A DNA stretch of 64,000 nt, from contig CANMMP010000006.1 of NCBI GenBank assembly GCA_947499125.1, forward strand, positions 50,668 to 114,667, in the 5' to 3' direction. The notes under the pieces were generated by a model. The model was given only the letters and a program-made list of their open reading frames with translations, searched no databases and had not been told where the DNA came from. The DNA comes from an uncultured Pontibacter sp. GTDB lineage: Bacteria > Bacteroidota > Bacteroidia > Cytophagales > Hymenobacteraceae. Shown in pieces: positions 1 through 8,836 of the stretch. How positions within the stretch are numbered: position 1 is the stretch's first letter; each line of letters starts with the position of its first letter. The translations under genes and the position numbers were made by a program.

Positions 1-661
1 GTGGTGTAGGCTTGGCTGCTTCCGGAGTTTCGGTGGCCGTTGGTTTTACCAGTTCATCCAGGTTTAATGGCAGCAAGCCGTTAAATTGATTTACAAGCTG
101 CTCAGGCTGGGTGTGTCTGTTCTGATTTGCGTTCAGGTATAGTTTAAAGCGGCTTAAAATATATTCGCGGTCGCGGCTACCTGAGGATAGCGTATCGATA
201 AACCCTGCAAAAAGCGACTTGTCGATGTCGATATACTTCAGGTTCTCCTGCAGCTTTGCAGGTGTAATTTCTTCCTGTATGCGCAGAAACTTCTCATCCA
301 GTGTAGCAGCGGGGTTCAGCACGACTATAAACGTATCGTAAATGGCTTTCTGTAACAGGGGCTCAAAAGCCTCGCGCTGCATACTTATTTTCCGCGACAG
401 CACATTCATGAACGTAAGCAGCGCCTCCTTTACTTCTTCGTGCTCAAAATCGAAATAAGGGCTGCGTAGCTTAGCCATTTCCTGGTGCCACTTTACGAGC
501 AGTTCCTTTATTACAAAAAGGTTTACCTGCTTAACAGGCACAAAATGAAGTAGTTGTGGGCCGTTTATAGCGTCATGCGAGGCAAAATGGCGGTCGCAAA
601 GTATATTTGCCAGCTCTTTGCTATAACGCTCAAGGCGTAATTGATTATATTTGTCTTCCAT
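1..661 (-). CDS. Conserved hypothetical protein, C-terminus outside window
   Basis: The reverse strand is open from an ATG at 659-661 to the window edge, giving the first 220 residues (MEDKYNQLRLERYSKELAN at the start). No signal peptide or membrane segment is visible. The sequence is mostly charged and helical, like a cytoplasmic protein. Codon use matches its neighbours, and near residue 215 it enters a Thr/Pro/Ala-rich stretch that looks like a linker. I do not recognise a family. It diverges from the ferredoxin gene across only 36 bases, so the two promoters must overlap. Coding status is well supported by the long uninterrupted frame; function is unknown. Confidence 0.7.
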   Translation of the reverse strand, partial: MEDKYNQLRLERYSKELANILCDRHFASHDAINGPQLLHFVPVKQVNLFVIKELLVKWHQEMAKLRSPYFDFEHEEVKEALLTFMNVLSRKISMQREAFEPLLQKAIYDTFIVVLNPAATLDEKFLRIQEEITPAKLQENLKYIDIDKSLFAGFIDTLSSGSRDREYILSRFKLYLNANQNRHTQPEQLVNQFNGLLPLNLDELVKPTATETPEAAKPTP

Positions 662-697
662 TGGGAGTAGCTTTCTTCTCTGAACTATAAAGGTAAC

Positions 698-1021
698 ATG
701 CCGGATTTGATTGTGCAAAACCTGAACGAGCGCCGCATTGCGGTTGCCGAAGGCCAGACTTTGTTTAAAGCCATACAGGCTGCCGGCATCGACTGGATGC
801 ATGCCTGCGGCACAAAAGGCCGCTGCACTACCTGCCGCATTGTTGTGCTGGACGGTATGGAGCACCTCGGCGAGCTTAGCCCTGCTGAGCAACGCTACCG
901 CAACAACAACCGCCTGAAGAGTAACGAACGACTGACCTGCCAGTGTATGTTACAGGGCGGCGATGTTACCGGAAAAGTACCCGAGCATACCAAGTTGCCG
1001 CATATGAAATACTCAGGCTAA
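698..1021 (+). CDS. 2Fe-2S ferredoxin-type protein
   Basis: A 107-residue plant-type 2Fe-2S ferredoxin, a small soluble electron carrier. Four cysteines fit the cluster-binding pattern: Cys37, Cys43 and Cys46 (CGTKGRCTTC) and Cys81 in the later LTCQC motif, a C-x5-C-x2-C-x34-C spacing. The conserved LSPAEQ segment between them is typical of the Bacteroidota/proteobacterial adrenodoxin-like group. Length is normal for a stand-alone domain. It lies 97 bases upstream of tdk on the same strand; nothing shows that the two are functionally linked. The redox partner cannot be told from the sequence. Confidence 0.9.
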   Translation: MPDLIVQNLNERRIAVAEGQTLFKAIQAAGIDWMHACGTKGRCTTCRIVVLDGMEHLGELSPAEQRYRNNNRLKSNERLTCQCMLQGGDVTGKVPEHTKLPHMKYSG

Positions 1022-1118
1022 ATGCTAAATTGTTAAATTGCTGATCGTTGATTGTTCTTTTAGCAGGCTGACAGTTTAACCATAGAACAATTCAAAAATT
1101 TAACAATCACCAATTACT

Positions 1119-1712
1119 ATGTTTATAGAACCACGCGTTGGCGGCGAAGGCCTTACACACAGAAGGGGATGGATAGAAGTGATCTGCGGATCGATGTTTT
1201 CGGGTAAGACGGAAGAGCTTATCCGCAGGCTGAACCGCGCCAAGATCGCGAAGCAGAAGGTGGAAATATTTAAGCCAGCGCTCGATAAACGCTATCACGA
1301 CGAGGATGTGGTGTCGCATAATGCCAATGCCATACGCTCTACGCCGATAGACTTTGCCCAGGATATGCTATTGTTGGGTGGCAGCTGCGATGTGGTTGGT
1401 ATTGATGAAGCCCAGTTTTTTGATGAAGGCCTGGCCGAGGTTTGCGTAAAACTGGCTAACAGCGGGGTGCGCGTAATTGCCGCCGGCCTCGATATGGATT
1501 ACCTTGGCAAGCCCTTCGGCCCTATGCCAGCTTTAATGTCTGTAGCAGAGTATGTTACCAAAGTGCATGCTATTTGTGTACAGTGCGGCGATATTGCTAC
1601 CTATTCGTACCGCAGCGCTGCCTCCGAGCAGCAGGTGCTCTTAGGCGAAACCGACTCGTACGAAGCACGTTGCCGCCATTGTTTTGTAGAAGGCCTCAAG
1701 AAAAAGAAATAA
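1119..1712 (+). CDS. tdk: Thymidine kinase
   Basis: Phosphorylates thymidine to dTMP in the nucleotide salvage pathway. The 197-residue protein has the type II thymidine kinase layout: a Walker A loop at residues 24-31 (GSMFSGKT), the Walker B-like DEAQFF at 96-101, and a C-terminal zinc-binding lobe with CVQCGD and CRHC pairs. The ATG at 1119 gives a short N-terminal arm before the P-loop, as usual in this family. The next gene (porZ) starts 4 bases after its stop, so they are probably co-transcribed despite unrelated functions. Confidence 0.96.
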   Translation: MFIEPRVGGEGLTHRRGWIEVICGSMFSGKTEELIRRLNRAKIAKQKVEIFKPALDKRYHDEDVVSHNANAIRSTPIDFAQDMLLLGGSCDVVGIDEAQFFDEGLAEVCVKLANSGVRVIAAGLDMDYLGKPFGPMPALMSVAEYVTKVHAICVQCGDIATYSYRSAASEQQVLLGETDSYEARCRHCFVEGLKKKK

Positions 1713-1716
1713 CCTG

Positions 1717-3978
1717 ATGCAGTTTTATACTTCTATACGTTTGCTGCTATTGCTTTTCGGGGCGTTGCAGGCGTATGCAAGTATGGCACAGGTGCCGGTA
1801 GGAGCCTGGCAACTACACGTACCTTACCGCCAGGGAAAAGCCGTAACTATAGCCGGCGACAAAGTATACACTGTTGTAGAGCAAGGCCTTTTTTACTACG
1901 ACAAAGAATTCAACTCTTCCAAAGCCATTACCAAAGCCGATGGCCTGCGCGAGCAGCAGATAAGTGCCATCGCCTACGACAACCCCAGCCAGACACTGGT
2001 AATAGCATATGGCAACACGTACATAGACCTGTTGCAGGGCAACACGTTTCATAGCATCAGCGACATCTACCGCAAAAACCTGCCCGGTCCAAAGCACATC
2101 AACCAAATTTATACATCTAACCAAATTGCTTACCTGAGTACAACTTTTGGCGTAGTGGTGCTGGATATTACAAAAAAAGAGATACGCGATACCTACAGCA
2201 ACTTAGGTCCCAATGGCGAGCAGGTAAACATACTGGCATCTACTATACACAACGGCAATTTATACCTGGCAACAGGAAATGGTGTTATAGTTGGCAAGCT
2301 AAATGGCCCCAACCTGCAGGACTTCCGTAACTGGCAACCTGCCTCCGATGGGCTTCCGGAAACTATAACTTCTATCGCTACTTTTAAAGATGCCGTGTAT
2401 GCGGGCACTAACAGTGGGTTGTATAAGTATAACGGAGCTACCTGGCAGGCCACAACTATAAATCAACCTGTTCTGGCACTGCAGGCAAGTACAGCATATT
2501 TAACTATAACCACGCCTACTCAGGTGCAGCTGCTGAACGGAAGTATAACTAGCCTGAGTGACGAGCTGATACAAGCCCCAAAGGATGCAGTAACAGATGG
2601 CGATATGGTTTGGGTAGCCGATGCCCGCGCTGGCCTGGTGCAAAAAAGTATAAGCAATGGCACAGCACAGGTTTTTACCCCAAGTGGCCCTTATGCCGGA
2701 GATGCTTTTAAACTGAAAGCTGAAGCAGGTAAGCTCTTTGCTTTTGGCGGAAACTATACCGAAAACTATAACCCAACCAACAACACCAACGGCTTCAGTA
2801 TTTTTGAGAACAGTGCCTGGAAAAGCTATAATAGTTTTTTAGATGCCGATTACCCCGATAATGCCAATGATATTGTGGATGGAGTCTATGATGCGGTAAC
2901 TGGGAATTTATACTTAGCGTCTCTTAAAAACGGCCTTATAGTTTGGGACGGCGACAACTACACTACCTATAATAGCAACAATAGTCCCCTGCAGAGCTCT
3001 CTCATAAACCCGGAAAATACGCCGGTTACAAGTATAGCTCGCGACCCGGAAGGCAAGATATGGATGGTAAACCCAAGCCGAAGGGCTGTCGTGCCGTCGG
3101 TTTTTAGTCTTTCGCCAGATGGAGAAATGCGTGGTTATAGTTTGCAGAATGTAGCGGATGGCACAACTATAGAACAGATACTGGTAGATGATTATGGCTA
3201 CAAATGGCTGACAGGCAGCAAAGAGTATAATGTGGGTGTTATAGTTTTCGATGATGCGCAGCAACGCGTAAAGCGCTTAAACACAGGGCAGGGCAGTGGC
3301 AACTTACCAGGCGGTGTAGTTTATAGTTTAGCCAAAGACCATAACGGCGATATTTGGGTGGGTACGGATAAGGGAGTGGCTGTTTTTTATAGTCCTTTTG
3401 CTGTTTTTGATACGCAGCCCTACGATGCACATTTACCTATAATTGACAGAAGGCCGCTGCTGGAAGGCCAGATAGTCCGAAGTATAGCCATAGATGGAGC
3501 AAACCGGAAATGGGTTGGTACTGATAACGGACTCTGGCTTTTTGGGCCGGATGGCGATGAGTTGGTGCAGCATTTTACAACCCAGAACAGCCCCCTGCCA
3601 TCAAATAAAGTATACAGCGTAGCCGTGGAGCATAAAACCGGGAACGTTTTTGTAGCTACCGATGCAGGCATTGCCTCGTACAGGGCAGGCGTAACTATAA
3701 CCGAAGACACTCCCGAATGCGCTATCGTTTTCCCGAACCCGGTGCGTAAAAGTTTTACAGGCCTGGTAGCCATCTCAAACCTGCCAAACAATGCCGAAGT
3801 AAGTATAACCGACATCAGCGGCACACTTATTTATAAGACAAAAGCTGCCGGCGGCACTGCCACCTGGAACGTGCGCGATTATAATGGCAACCGCGCCAAG
3901 GCAGGCGTATACTTAGTGCTTAGTTCCGATGCTGAGGGCAAGCAAACCTGTATCTCTAAAATAGCCGTACTGCAGTAA
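1717..3978 (+). CDS. porZ: Type IX secretion system protein PorZ
   Basis: A 753-residue exported protein matching PorZ, the surface component of the T9SS attachment complex that supplies anionic LPS to the PorU sortase (known from Porphyromonas). A signal peptide ends near residue 24 (YASMAQ). The body is two beta-propeller regions with two-component-regulator-type repeats such as WVGTDKGV and WVGTDNGLW. The last ~80 residues (from PNPVRKSF) form a T9SS-type C-terminal domain ending in KAGVYLVLSS..KIAVLQ. The stop codon directly abuts the recO ATG; this porZ-recO pairing is common in Bacteroidota. The gene is exceptionally dense in AASTATA words (24 copies counted). Confidence 0.9.
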   Translation: MQFYTSIRLLLLLFGALQAYASMAQVPVGAWQLHVPYRQGKAVTIAGDKVYTVVEQGLFYYDKEFNSSKAITKADGLREQQISAIAYDNPSQTLVIAYGNTYIDLLQGNTFHSISDIYRKNLPGPKHINQIYTSNQIAYLSTTFGVVVLDITKKEIRDTYSNLGPNGEQVNILASTIHNGNLYLATGNGVIVGKLNGPNLQDFRNWQPASDGLPETITSIATFKDAVYAGTNSGLYKYNGATWQATTINQPVLALQASTAYLTITTPTQVQLLNGSITSLSDELIQAPKDAVTDGDMVWVADARAGLVQKSISNGTAQVFTPSGPYAGDAFKLKAEAGKLFAFGGNYTENYNPTNNTNGFSIFENSAWKSYNSFLDADYPDNANDIVDGVYDAVTGNLYLASLKNGLIVWDGDNYTTYNSNNSPLQSSLINPENTPVTSIARDPEGKIWMVNPSRRAVVPSVFSLSPDGEMRGYSLQNVADGTTIEQILVDDYGYKWLTGSKEYNVGVIVFDDAQQRVKRLNTGQGSGNLPGGVVYSLAKDHNGDIWVGTDKGVAVFYSPFAVFDTQPYDAHLPIIDRRPLLEGQIVRSIAIDGANRKWVGTDNGLWLFGPDGDELVQHFTTQNSPLPSNKVYSVAVEHKTGNVFVATDAGIASYRAGVTITEDTPECAIVFPNPVRKSFTGLVAISNLPNNAEVSITDISGTLIYKTKAAGGTATWNVRDYNGNRAKAGVYLVLSSDAEGKQTCISKIAVLQ

Positions 3979-4689
3979 ATGCTGATCAAGACAAGGGGCA
4001 TTGTGCTCAACTACATCAAGTACAGGGAGTCGTCTATTATTGCCCGTATCTACACCGGGCAGTTAGGGCTGCAATCGTATATCATTAACGGCGTGCGTAA
4101 GCAAGGTAAAGGCTCACGCATTGCGCTTTTTCAGCCATTCACACTGCTCGATATGGTGGTTTATACTTCCAGGCAGGGCGGCCTTACGCGCATCTCAGAG
4201 TATAAATGTGCCCAACCATTCGTTTCTATTCCTTTTGATATCCGGAAGAGCAGCATTGTTTTGTTTTTGTCGGAGATGGTGACACGCACAGTGAAAGAGG
4301 AAGAAGAGAACCCACCCTTATTTGATTTTTTGTACCAGGCTATACTTTCTTTTGATGAGCTGGATGAAGGCTTTGAGAACTTTCACCTGGTATTTTTATT
4401 GCAACTTAGCCACCATTTGGGTTTTGGGCCAACATCAGGTAAAGAGATAGTAGAGCAGGTAGCTTTTTCGGCTAATGCGCAGTCGGCTTCGGCGGCGCCA
4501 ACTGTGCTGGCTTTGCAGGCTTACGAAACCTATTTTGATGAATTGCTGCACGACCCGGCCCGCACTACCATTCCGAACGGGCGTGTGCGCCGCGAACTGC
4601 TCTCGGTGCTGGTGCGCTATTACCAACTTCACGTAGACCGCCTCGGCGAAATAAAGTCATTAGCTATACTTTCGGAAGTACTGGCTTAG
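3979..4689 (+). CDS. recO: DNA repair protein RecO
   Basis: A 236-residue RecO, which with RecF and RecR loads RecA onto SSB-coated single-stranded DNA during recombinational repair. The N-terminal OB-fold begins MLIKTRGIVLNYIKYRESSI, the classic RecO opening, followed by the helical domain with the YQLHVDRLGEIKSLAIL C-terminus typical of Bacteroidota RecO. The zinc-binding cysteines of some RecO proteins are absent, as usual in this phylum. The ATG follows the porZ stop with no gap, so translation is probably coupled. A bidirectional terminator follows. Confidence 0.95.
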   Translation: MLIKTRGIVLNYIKYRESSIIARIYTGQLGLQSYIINGVRKQGKGSRIALFQPFTLLDMVVYTSRQGGLTRISEYKCAQPFVSIPFDIRKSSIVLFLSEMVTRTVKEEEENPPLFDFLYQAILSFDELDEGFENFHLVFLLQLSHHLGFGPTSGKEIVEQVAFSANAQSASAAPTVLALQAYETYFDELLHDPARTTIPNGRVRRELLSVLVRYYQLHVDRLGEIKSLAILSEVLA

Positions 4690-4704
4690 CGAGTGCACCA
4701 ACAA

Positions 4705-4732
4705 AAAAGGCGATGCCTGAGCACCGCCTTTT
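4705..4732. terminator. Bidirectional rho-independent terminator between recO and fkp genes
   Basis: A perfect 8-bp stem AAAAGGCG/CGCCTTTT with a 12-base loop. It has T-rich ends on both strands and sits between two convergent genes, so it can serve recO on the plus strand and the FKBP gene on the minus strand. Confidence 0.8.
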
Positions 4733-4750
4733 CTATAGTTATAGTTCTGC

Positions 4751-5296
4751 TTACTTTTTGTTGAGAATCTCAATATTAAATACAAGCACCGAGTTAGACG
4801 GTATAGAACCGTTTTGGCTTCCGAAAACACCATAAGCCAGATGCGACGGAACGTACAGATAACCTTCGCCACCTACGCGCATCATCTGTAGCCCTTCTAC
4901 CCAGCCATCAATAACGTTACCTTCAGCTACTACAAACGTAGATGTTCTGCCTCTGTTATAAGATGAGTCGAAGATCAGGTTATTTACAAAACGGCCAATG
5001 TAATGTGCTTCCACTGAGTCGCCGGCCATTATCTGCTCGCCTTCGCCTTCAGTTACTTCCAGGTAGTATAAACCGCTTTCGCTTTTTACTACAGCTGTTG
5101 TATCTACGTTGTTATCGCGGAAATACTGGCGAATAATGCCTTCGTCTTTTACTTTCTGCGCTTCTGCATCAAAGTAAAAACGCTCGGTCTCGTCTTTTTC
5201 GCAGGCAGTAAATGTAAGGGCGCTTATAGCTAAAACCAACACCTGAAGCAGGTTGCTGTTTTTAAATAAACGGCTTTTAAGGGCTTGTATCATCAT
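4751..5296 (-). CDS. FKBP-type peptidyl-prolyl cis-trans isomerase lipoprotein
   Basis: A 181-residue lipoprotein predicted to speed proline isomerisation during folding in the periplasm or at the outer membrane. The signal sequence ends in a lipobox with Cys32 (LTFTAC). Residues ~70-181 form one FKBP domain, with VEAHYIGRF, FDSS, VIDGWVEGLQMM and the LAYG loop near the C-terminus. The hydrophobic core residues of the FKBP pocket are present, so activity is likely. It is encoded 34 bases after a second, longer FKBP gene on the same strand, and both probably share a transcript with the upstream DHH phosphoesterase. Confidence 0.92.
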   Translation of the reverse strand: MMIQALKSRLFKNSNLLQVLVLAISALTFTACEKDETERFYFDAEAQKVKDEGIIRQYFRDNNVDTTAVVKSESGLYYLEVTEGEGEQIMAGDSVEAHYIGRFVNNLIFDSSYNRGRTSTFVVAEGNVIDGWVEGLQMMRVGGEGYLYVPSHLAYGVFGSQNGSIPSNSVLVFNIEILNKK

Positions 5297-5330
5297 AGCT
5301 AAGGTATGAGGTTTTTATACTTTAATGTTG

Positions 5331-6302
5331 TTATTTAACGTCAACCAGCTCTACATCAAAACGCAGAACAGAGTTAGCCGGCATTTGTGGGCCACGGTCC
5401 TGGGCACCATACGCTAACGGCGACGGGATAAGTAAAATTGCCTCGCTGCCCTCTTTTAACTGAGCAATAGCATCGTCCCAACCTTTAATTACCATCTGCT
5501 GGCCAAGTGTGAACTCAAACGGCTTGCCACCTGAAAGCGGGTTGCCTTTAGATGCGTCAAACTCTTCGCCATTCAGGAAAGTACCTTTATAGTGTACTGC
5601 TACCTGGTCGCCGTCTTTCGCCTGCGGGCCTTTACCTTCTTTCGTTACCACATAGTAAACACCTGATTCTGTTTTCTGAACGTTCTGCAGGTTGTTCTCT
5701 TTAATGTAAGCCTGGATCTTGGTGTCGTCTGTCTTTAGCTGAGCTTCTGCATCTACACGGGCTTTCTCCATCTGCTCTTCCATCATTTTGGCATAATCAG
5801 CCTCAGCATCTTCTTTCGACTGTACTTTCTCCATGTTGATAAAGAAGGTAAGGTTAGAACCCGGCTTAATGAACGGAGGAAGTGGCTGGCCAAATGTTTT
5901 AGCGAATAAAGTATCAGCATTTATCTGGAATACACCGCTATCGCCAGGAGCCATCATCGAAAGGGCATTCTCCAGGCCACCTTCCATGCTTGGCTGCATT
6001 AACGGAAGTATAACCGGCATTTTAGAACCCTGTGTGCGGGTATCAGCAAAAGTAGAGTCTTCGGAGTTTTTGATCAACCAATGGAACGTAACAACCTGAC
6101 CAATTTTAGCGCCTACACTGTCAGCAGGGTTTACCTCGCCTTTGTTCTCATATTCGCCTTTGTCGTTTTTCTCATAGATCTTATAAGTCAGGCCATTGTC
6201 CGTTTTGTTGAACTCGTCTGATGAAGATGCTTTTTTGTCGCAGGCTTGTACCAGCAGGGCACCAGCCACAAGCGGCAGCATAAATTTGATTTTAGATAAC
6301 AT
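5331..6302 (-). CDS. FKBP-type peptidyl-prolyl isomerase lipoprotein with degenerate second domain
   Basis: A 323-residue lipoprotein (lipobox LVQAC, Cys21). The C-terminal ~110 residues are a complete FKBP domain (VAVHYKGTF, FDAS, VIKGWDDAI, PSPLAYG, PANSVLRFDVEL). The N-terminal half also looks FKBP-derived: it has GQVVTFHW, a SMEGGLENAL turn corresponding to the usual VIKGWDEAL, and LTFFINMEKV, but lacks the aromatic pocket residues. It is therefore read as a tandem FKBP whose first domain is inactive and perhaps substrate-binding. A charged helix (~150-195) separates the two. It is co-oriented with the short FKBP downstream. Confidence 0.9.
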   Translation of the reverse strand: MLSKIKFMLPLVAGALLVQACDKKASSSDEFNKTDNGLTYKIYEKNDKGEYENKGEVNPADSVGAKIGQVVTFHWLIKNSEDSTFADTRTQGSKMPVILPLMQPSMEGGLENALSMMAPGDSGVFQINADTLFAKTFGQPLPPFIKPGSNLTFFINMEKVQSKEDAEADYAKMMEEQMEKARVDAEAQLKTDDTKIQAYIKENNLQNVQKTESGVYYVVTKEGKGPQAKDGDQVAVHYKGTFLNGEEFDASKGNPLSGGKPFEFTLGQQMVIKGWDDAIAQLKEGSEAILLIPSPLAYGAQDRGPQMPANSVLRFDVELVDVK

Positions 6303-6329
6303 CGAATTATTTAAGGTTTGATTTTTAGA

Positions 6330-7355
6330 TTATTGTTGGGTTGCTACTGCATGTAGCTTTTCTTTATACTGAGGCAGCAGGCTCTCAAACTTGGCAATTG
6401 TGGCCTCAAGCGAGTCCATCGACATGCCACCGGCTGCATTTTTGTGTCCTCCACCGTTAAAGTGGTCGCGGGCAAACTCGTTCGACGAAAAATCGCCAAC
6501 CGATCTGAAAGACATTTTTACTGCCTGCGAACGATCGATAATGAGTGCTGCAAAAACAATGCCCTCTATTGAAAGCGCATAATTTACAAGGCCCTCAGTG
6601 TCACCGGTCTTAGAGTCGTAGGCTTTCAACTCTTCTGACGTAATAGGTATATAAGCGGTATTATACTCGTTCAGCACCACCAGTTTCTCTTTTAAAACAT
6701 AGCCCAGGAAGCGCAGGCGCAGTTCCGAGGAGCTGTCGTAAATAAGGCGGTGTATGTTTGATGTTTTTACGCCCACATTCAGCAGGTCGGCAATAATAAG
6801 GTGCACGTTTGGCGAGGTGCTTGGGTGTCTGAACGAGCCAGTATCGGTCATGATGCCGGCATAAAGGCATTCGCCAATGTTTGTATCAATTAAGTCGCCG
6901 TCGCCGAGCCCTTTTATCAGGTCGTATACTATTTCGGCAGTAGCAGCTGCGTTTGTGTTCGAGAATGCAATTTCAGCAAAATCTTCCGGTTGCAGGTGGT
7001 GGTCTACGAGTACTTTCGTGCCTTTGGCGTTACGGATATATTCACCCATTTCGTTGATGCGCGATAAAACCGAAAAGTCAAGGCAAAAAATAACCTGCGA
7101 CTCCGAAATGATGCGCTGCACCAGTTCATCGTTTTTCGGAGAGTAAACTATCACGTCATCGTTACCGTTCATCCAGTTCAGGAAGGCCGGGTAATCGGAG
7201 GGGGTAACAACCGTAACGCGGTGCCCCTTCTTTTTGAGGTAACCTGCCAAACCCAGAGACGAGCCAAGCGCATCAGCGTCTGGTTTATGGTGCGTGGTGA
7301 TCATCACCTCTTTAGGTTCCTTCAGAAGCTCTTGCAGAGCGCTTACATCATACAT
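6330..7355 (-). CDS. DHH-family phosphoesterase, NrnA-like oligoribonuclease/pAp phosphatase
   Basis: A 341-residue bifunctional NrnA-type enzyme, expected to degrade short oligoribonucleotides and to dephosphorylate 3'-phosphoadenosine 5'-phosphate. Metal-binding motifs are seen in order: HHKPDADALGS (residues 22-32), CLDFS near 91-95, and the namesake DHH at 118-120. The DHHA1 domain ends with GGGHKNAAGG near residue 300. Length is normal. It is the first gene of a probable three-gene minus-strand unit with the two FKBP lipoproteins; the functional link between them is not obvious. Confidence 0.92.
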   Translation of the reverse strand: MYDVSALQELLKEPKEVMITTHHKPDADALGSSLGLAGYLKKKGHRVTVVTPSDYPAFLNWMNGNDDVIVYSPKNDELVQRIISESQVIFCLDFSVLSRINEMGEYIRNAKGTKVLVDHHLQPEDFAEIAFSNTNAAATAEIVYDLIKGLGDGDLIDTNIGECLYAGIMTDTGSFRHPSTSPNVHLIIADLLNVGVKTSNIHRLIYDSSSELRLRFLGYVLKEKLVVLNEYNTAYIPITSEELKAYDSKTGDTEGLVNYALSIEGIVFAALIIDRSQAVKMSFRSVGDFSSNEFARDHFNGGGHKNAAGGMSMDSLEATIAKFESLLPQYKEKLHAVATQQ

Positions 7356-7525
7356 AGGTTAGGTATAATTCCTCTGATTAGTAGGGAAATAAGGTGCGAA
7401 TTTGAGAAGAAATAACTTCTAAAACAATAAAATAGCGGTTTAGTGCGCGCGAAACGGCTAAAGTTAGCAAGGCATTGCAAGCAAACTATAACGCTAAACT
7501 ATAGCAATATTAACTATAAATGCAC

Positions 7526-7533
7526 TAATTTTG
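7526..7533 (+). promoter_or_regulatory. Predicted -7 promoter element of ndk
   Basis: TAATTTTG matches the Bacteroidota -7 consensus TAnnTTTG and lies 40 bases before the ndk start codon. No clear TTG -33 box is seen at the usual distance. The preceding 30 bases hold AACTATA words that could also influence expression. Confidence 0.5.
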
Positions 7534-7573
7534 CGGCCGACAACACGAAACATAATTTTTAATACGATACACC

Positions 7574-7993
7574 ATGGCAGGAAACATCACATTTACTATG
7601 ATCAAGCCGGATGCGGTTTCAGATAACCACATTGGCGGCATTACTCAAATGATAGAAGAAGGCGGCTTCAGAATTGTAGCTATGAAAAAGACAAGACTGT
7701 CTGAAGAGCGTGCCGGTAAGTTTTACGAAGTACACAAAGAGCGTCCTTTCTATAACGATCTTGTAAAGTATATGTCTAAAGGCCCTATCGTGGCTATGAT
7801 CCTGGAGAAAGACAACGCAGTTGAAGATTTCCGTACACTGATCGGCGCTACTAACCCGGAGCAGGCTGCAGAAGGTACTATCCGTAAAAAATATGCAAAA
7901 TCTATCGAGTCTAACGCCGTTCACGGTTCTGACTCTGATGAGAACGCACAGATCGAAGGCGACTTCTTTTTCTCTGCTGACGAGCGTTTCTAA
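7574..7993 (+). CDS. ndk: Nucleoside-diphosphate kinase
   Basis: Transfers the gamma-phosphate of ATP to nucleoside diphosphates through a phospho-histidine. The 139-residue protein begins with the family's [10 protein letters not shown] and carries the active-site His117 in NAVHGSDS, with the GATNP loop before it. Length and all core residues are normal. It stands alone, divergent from the DHH phosphoesterase gene, with its own promoter box and a terminator just downstream. Confidence 0.97.
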   Translation: MAGNITFTMIKPDAVSDNHIGGITQMIEEGGFRIVAMKKTRLSEERAGKFYEVHKERPFYNDLVKYMSKGPIVAMILEKDNAVEDFRTLIGATNPEQAAEGTIRKKYAKSIESNAVHGSDSDENAQIEGDFFFSADERF

Positions 7994-8023
7994 GCATTAT
8001 AAGATTACTTATTGATTTGAAAG

Positions 8024-8057
8024 ATCCCGTTGGAGTAAGTTCTGGCGGGATTTTTTT
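8024..8057 (+). terminator. Rho-independent terminator of ndk
   Basis: Stem ATCCCG (8024-8029) pairs with CGGGAT (8046-8051) and is followed by a run of seven T. It lies inside the long open frame that begins at 8017, which argues that the real start of the next gene is further downstream. Confidence 0.8.
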
Positions 8058-8112
8058 ATGTTTGGGAAACAGAGCTTTGTTAATAGAAAGCCAGGATGTA
8101 TTTAGGATGTTA

Positions 8113-8766
8113 ATGAAAAAGCTACTTTTTATACTTGCGCTACTTATAGGTATTGATGCAAATGCACAAGGTATAAGCTATGGCGTAACCAGCAGACTTG
8201 GTGCCTTTAAAACAATTGGAGACAGCGACTTTCCTGATCGTAAAACGGGCTATGGCCTCGGTCTGCAAGCTGCTTTAGGTGTGTGGGTGAAATTGCCTTT
8301 GGCGCCTAAGAACGAGCTACAACTGACGTTGCTACAAACTGGAGAGCGCCAAAATGCAGGAGAAGTTACTTTATATGATGTTAACAGAAGCCCTATTACA
8401 GATGCAACGGTAACTGACAGGAATCTTGCCGTAGTGCTACAGGTTGTTTACTTACGTCATTTAACCGAAAACTGGAGTGTTGGTATAGGAACTGGTGCTA
8501 AGTATGAATACCTCTCTAAAGCTAAAATTAAATCGGAGTACAGGGACTGGAACTATGTAATTAAAAGTGAAGACACCGTTGATAATACTTACCGCCGTAA
8601 CCTGACATTGCATTTGCCGATAGAAGCACAATATGCACTTAATGATCGTTTTGCTCTAGTGAGCCAGGTTCAGTTGCAGTTAAGCAACCGATTAAACTCT
8701 TCTGAAACAGATAATAAACAACACGACCTGGGCTTTAGTGTGGGAGTAAACTACATACTTAAATAG
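8113..8766 (+). CDS. Exported outer-membrane beta-barrel-type protein
   Basis: About 217 residues. The frame is open from 8017, but the ndk terminator and the signal peptide (MKKLLFILALLIGIDANAQ) place the start at 8113, or 8107 in the same frame. After cleavage at ANAQ the protein is rich in alternating hydrophobic strands ending in a C-terminal aromatic/hydrophobic strand (LGFSVGVNYILK), like PorT/OmpW-type small barrels. No catalytic motif is seen. It has its own downstream terminator and no obvious operon partner. Function is unknown; outer-membrane location is inferred. Confidence 0.75.
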   Translation: MKKLLFILALLIGIDANAQGISYGVTSRLGAFKTIGDSDFPDRKTGYGLGLQAALGVWVKLPLAPKNELQLTLLQTGERQNAGEVTLYDVNRSPITDATVTDRNLAVVLQVVYLRHLTENWSVGIGTGAKYEYLSKAKIKSEYRDWNYVIKSEDTVDNTYRRNLTLHLPIEAQYALNDRFALVSQVQLQLSNRLNSSETDNKQHDLGFSVGVNYILK

Positions 8767-8779
8767 TTTTATGAAAAAC

Positions 8780-8815
8780 AAAACGGCCGACTACTGTAAA
8801 GTAACCGGCCGTTTT
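8780..8815. terminator. Bidirectional terminator
   Basis: Perfect 10-bp stem AAAACGGCCG/CGGCCGTTTT with a 16-base loop and T runs on both strands. It separates the convergent barrel and LysM genes. Confidence 0.88.
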
Positions 8816-8836
8816 TTGGAAAACTATAATTTATAG

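Noticed and set aside
3420..3824. 134-codon antisense frame within porZ
   Set aside because: Antisense to a well-supported gene, with no independent motif; a frame shadow.
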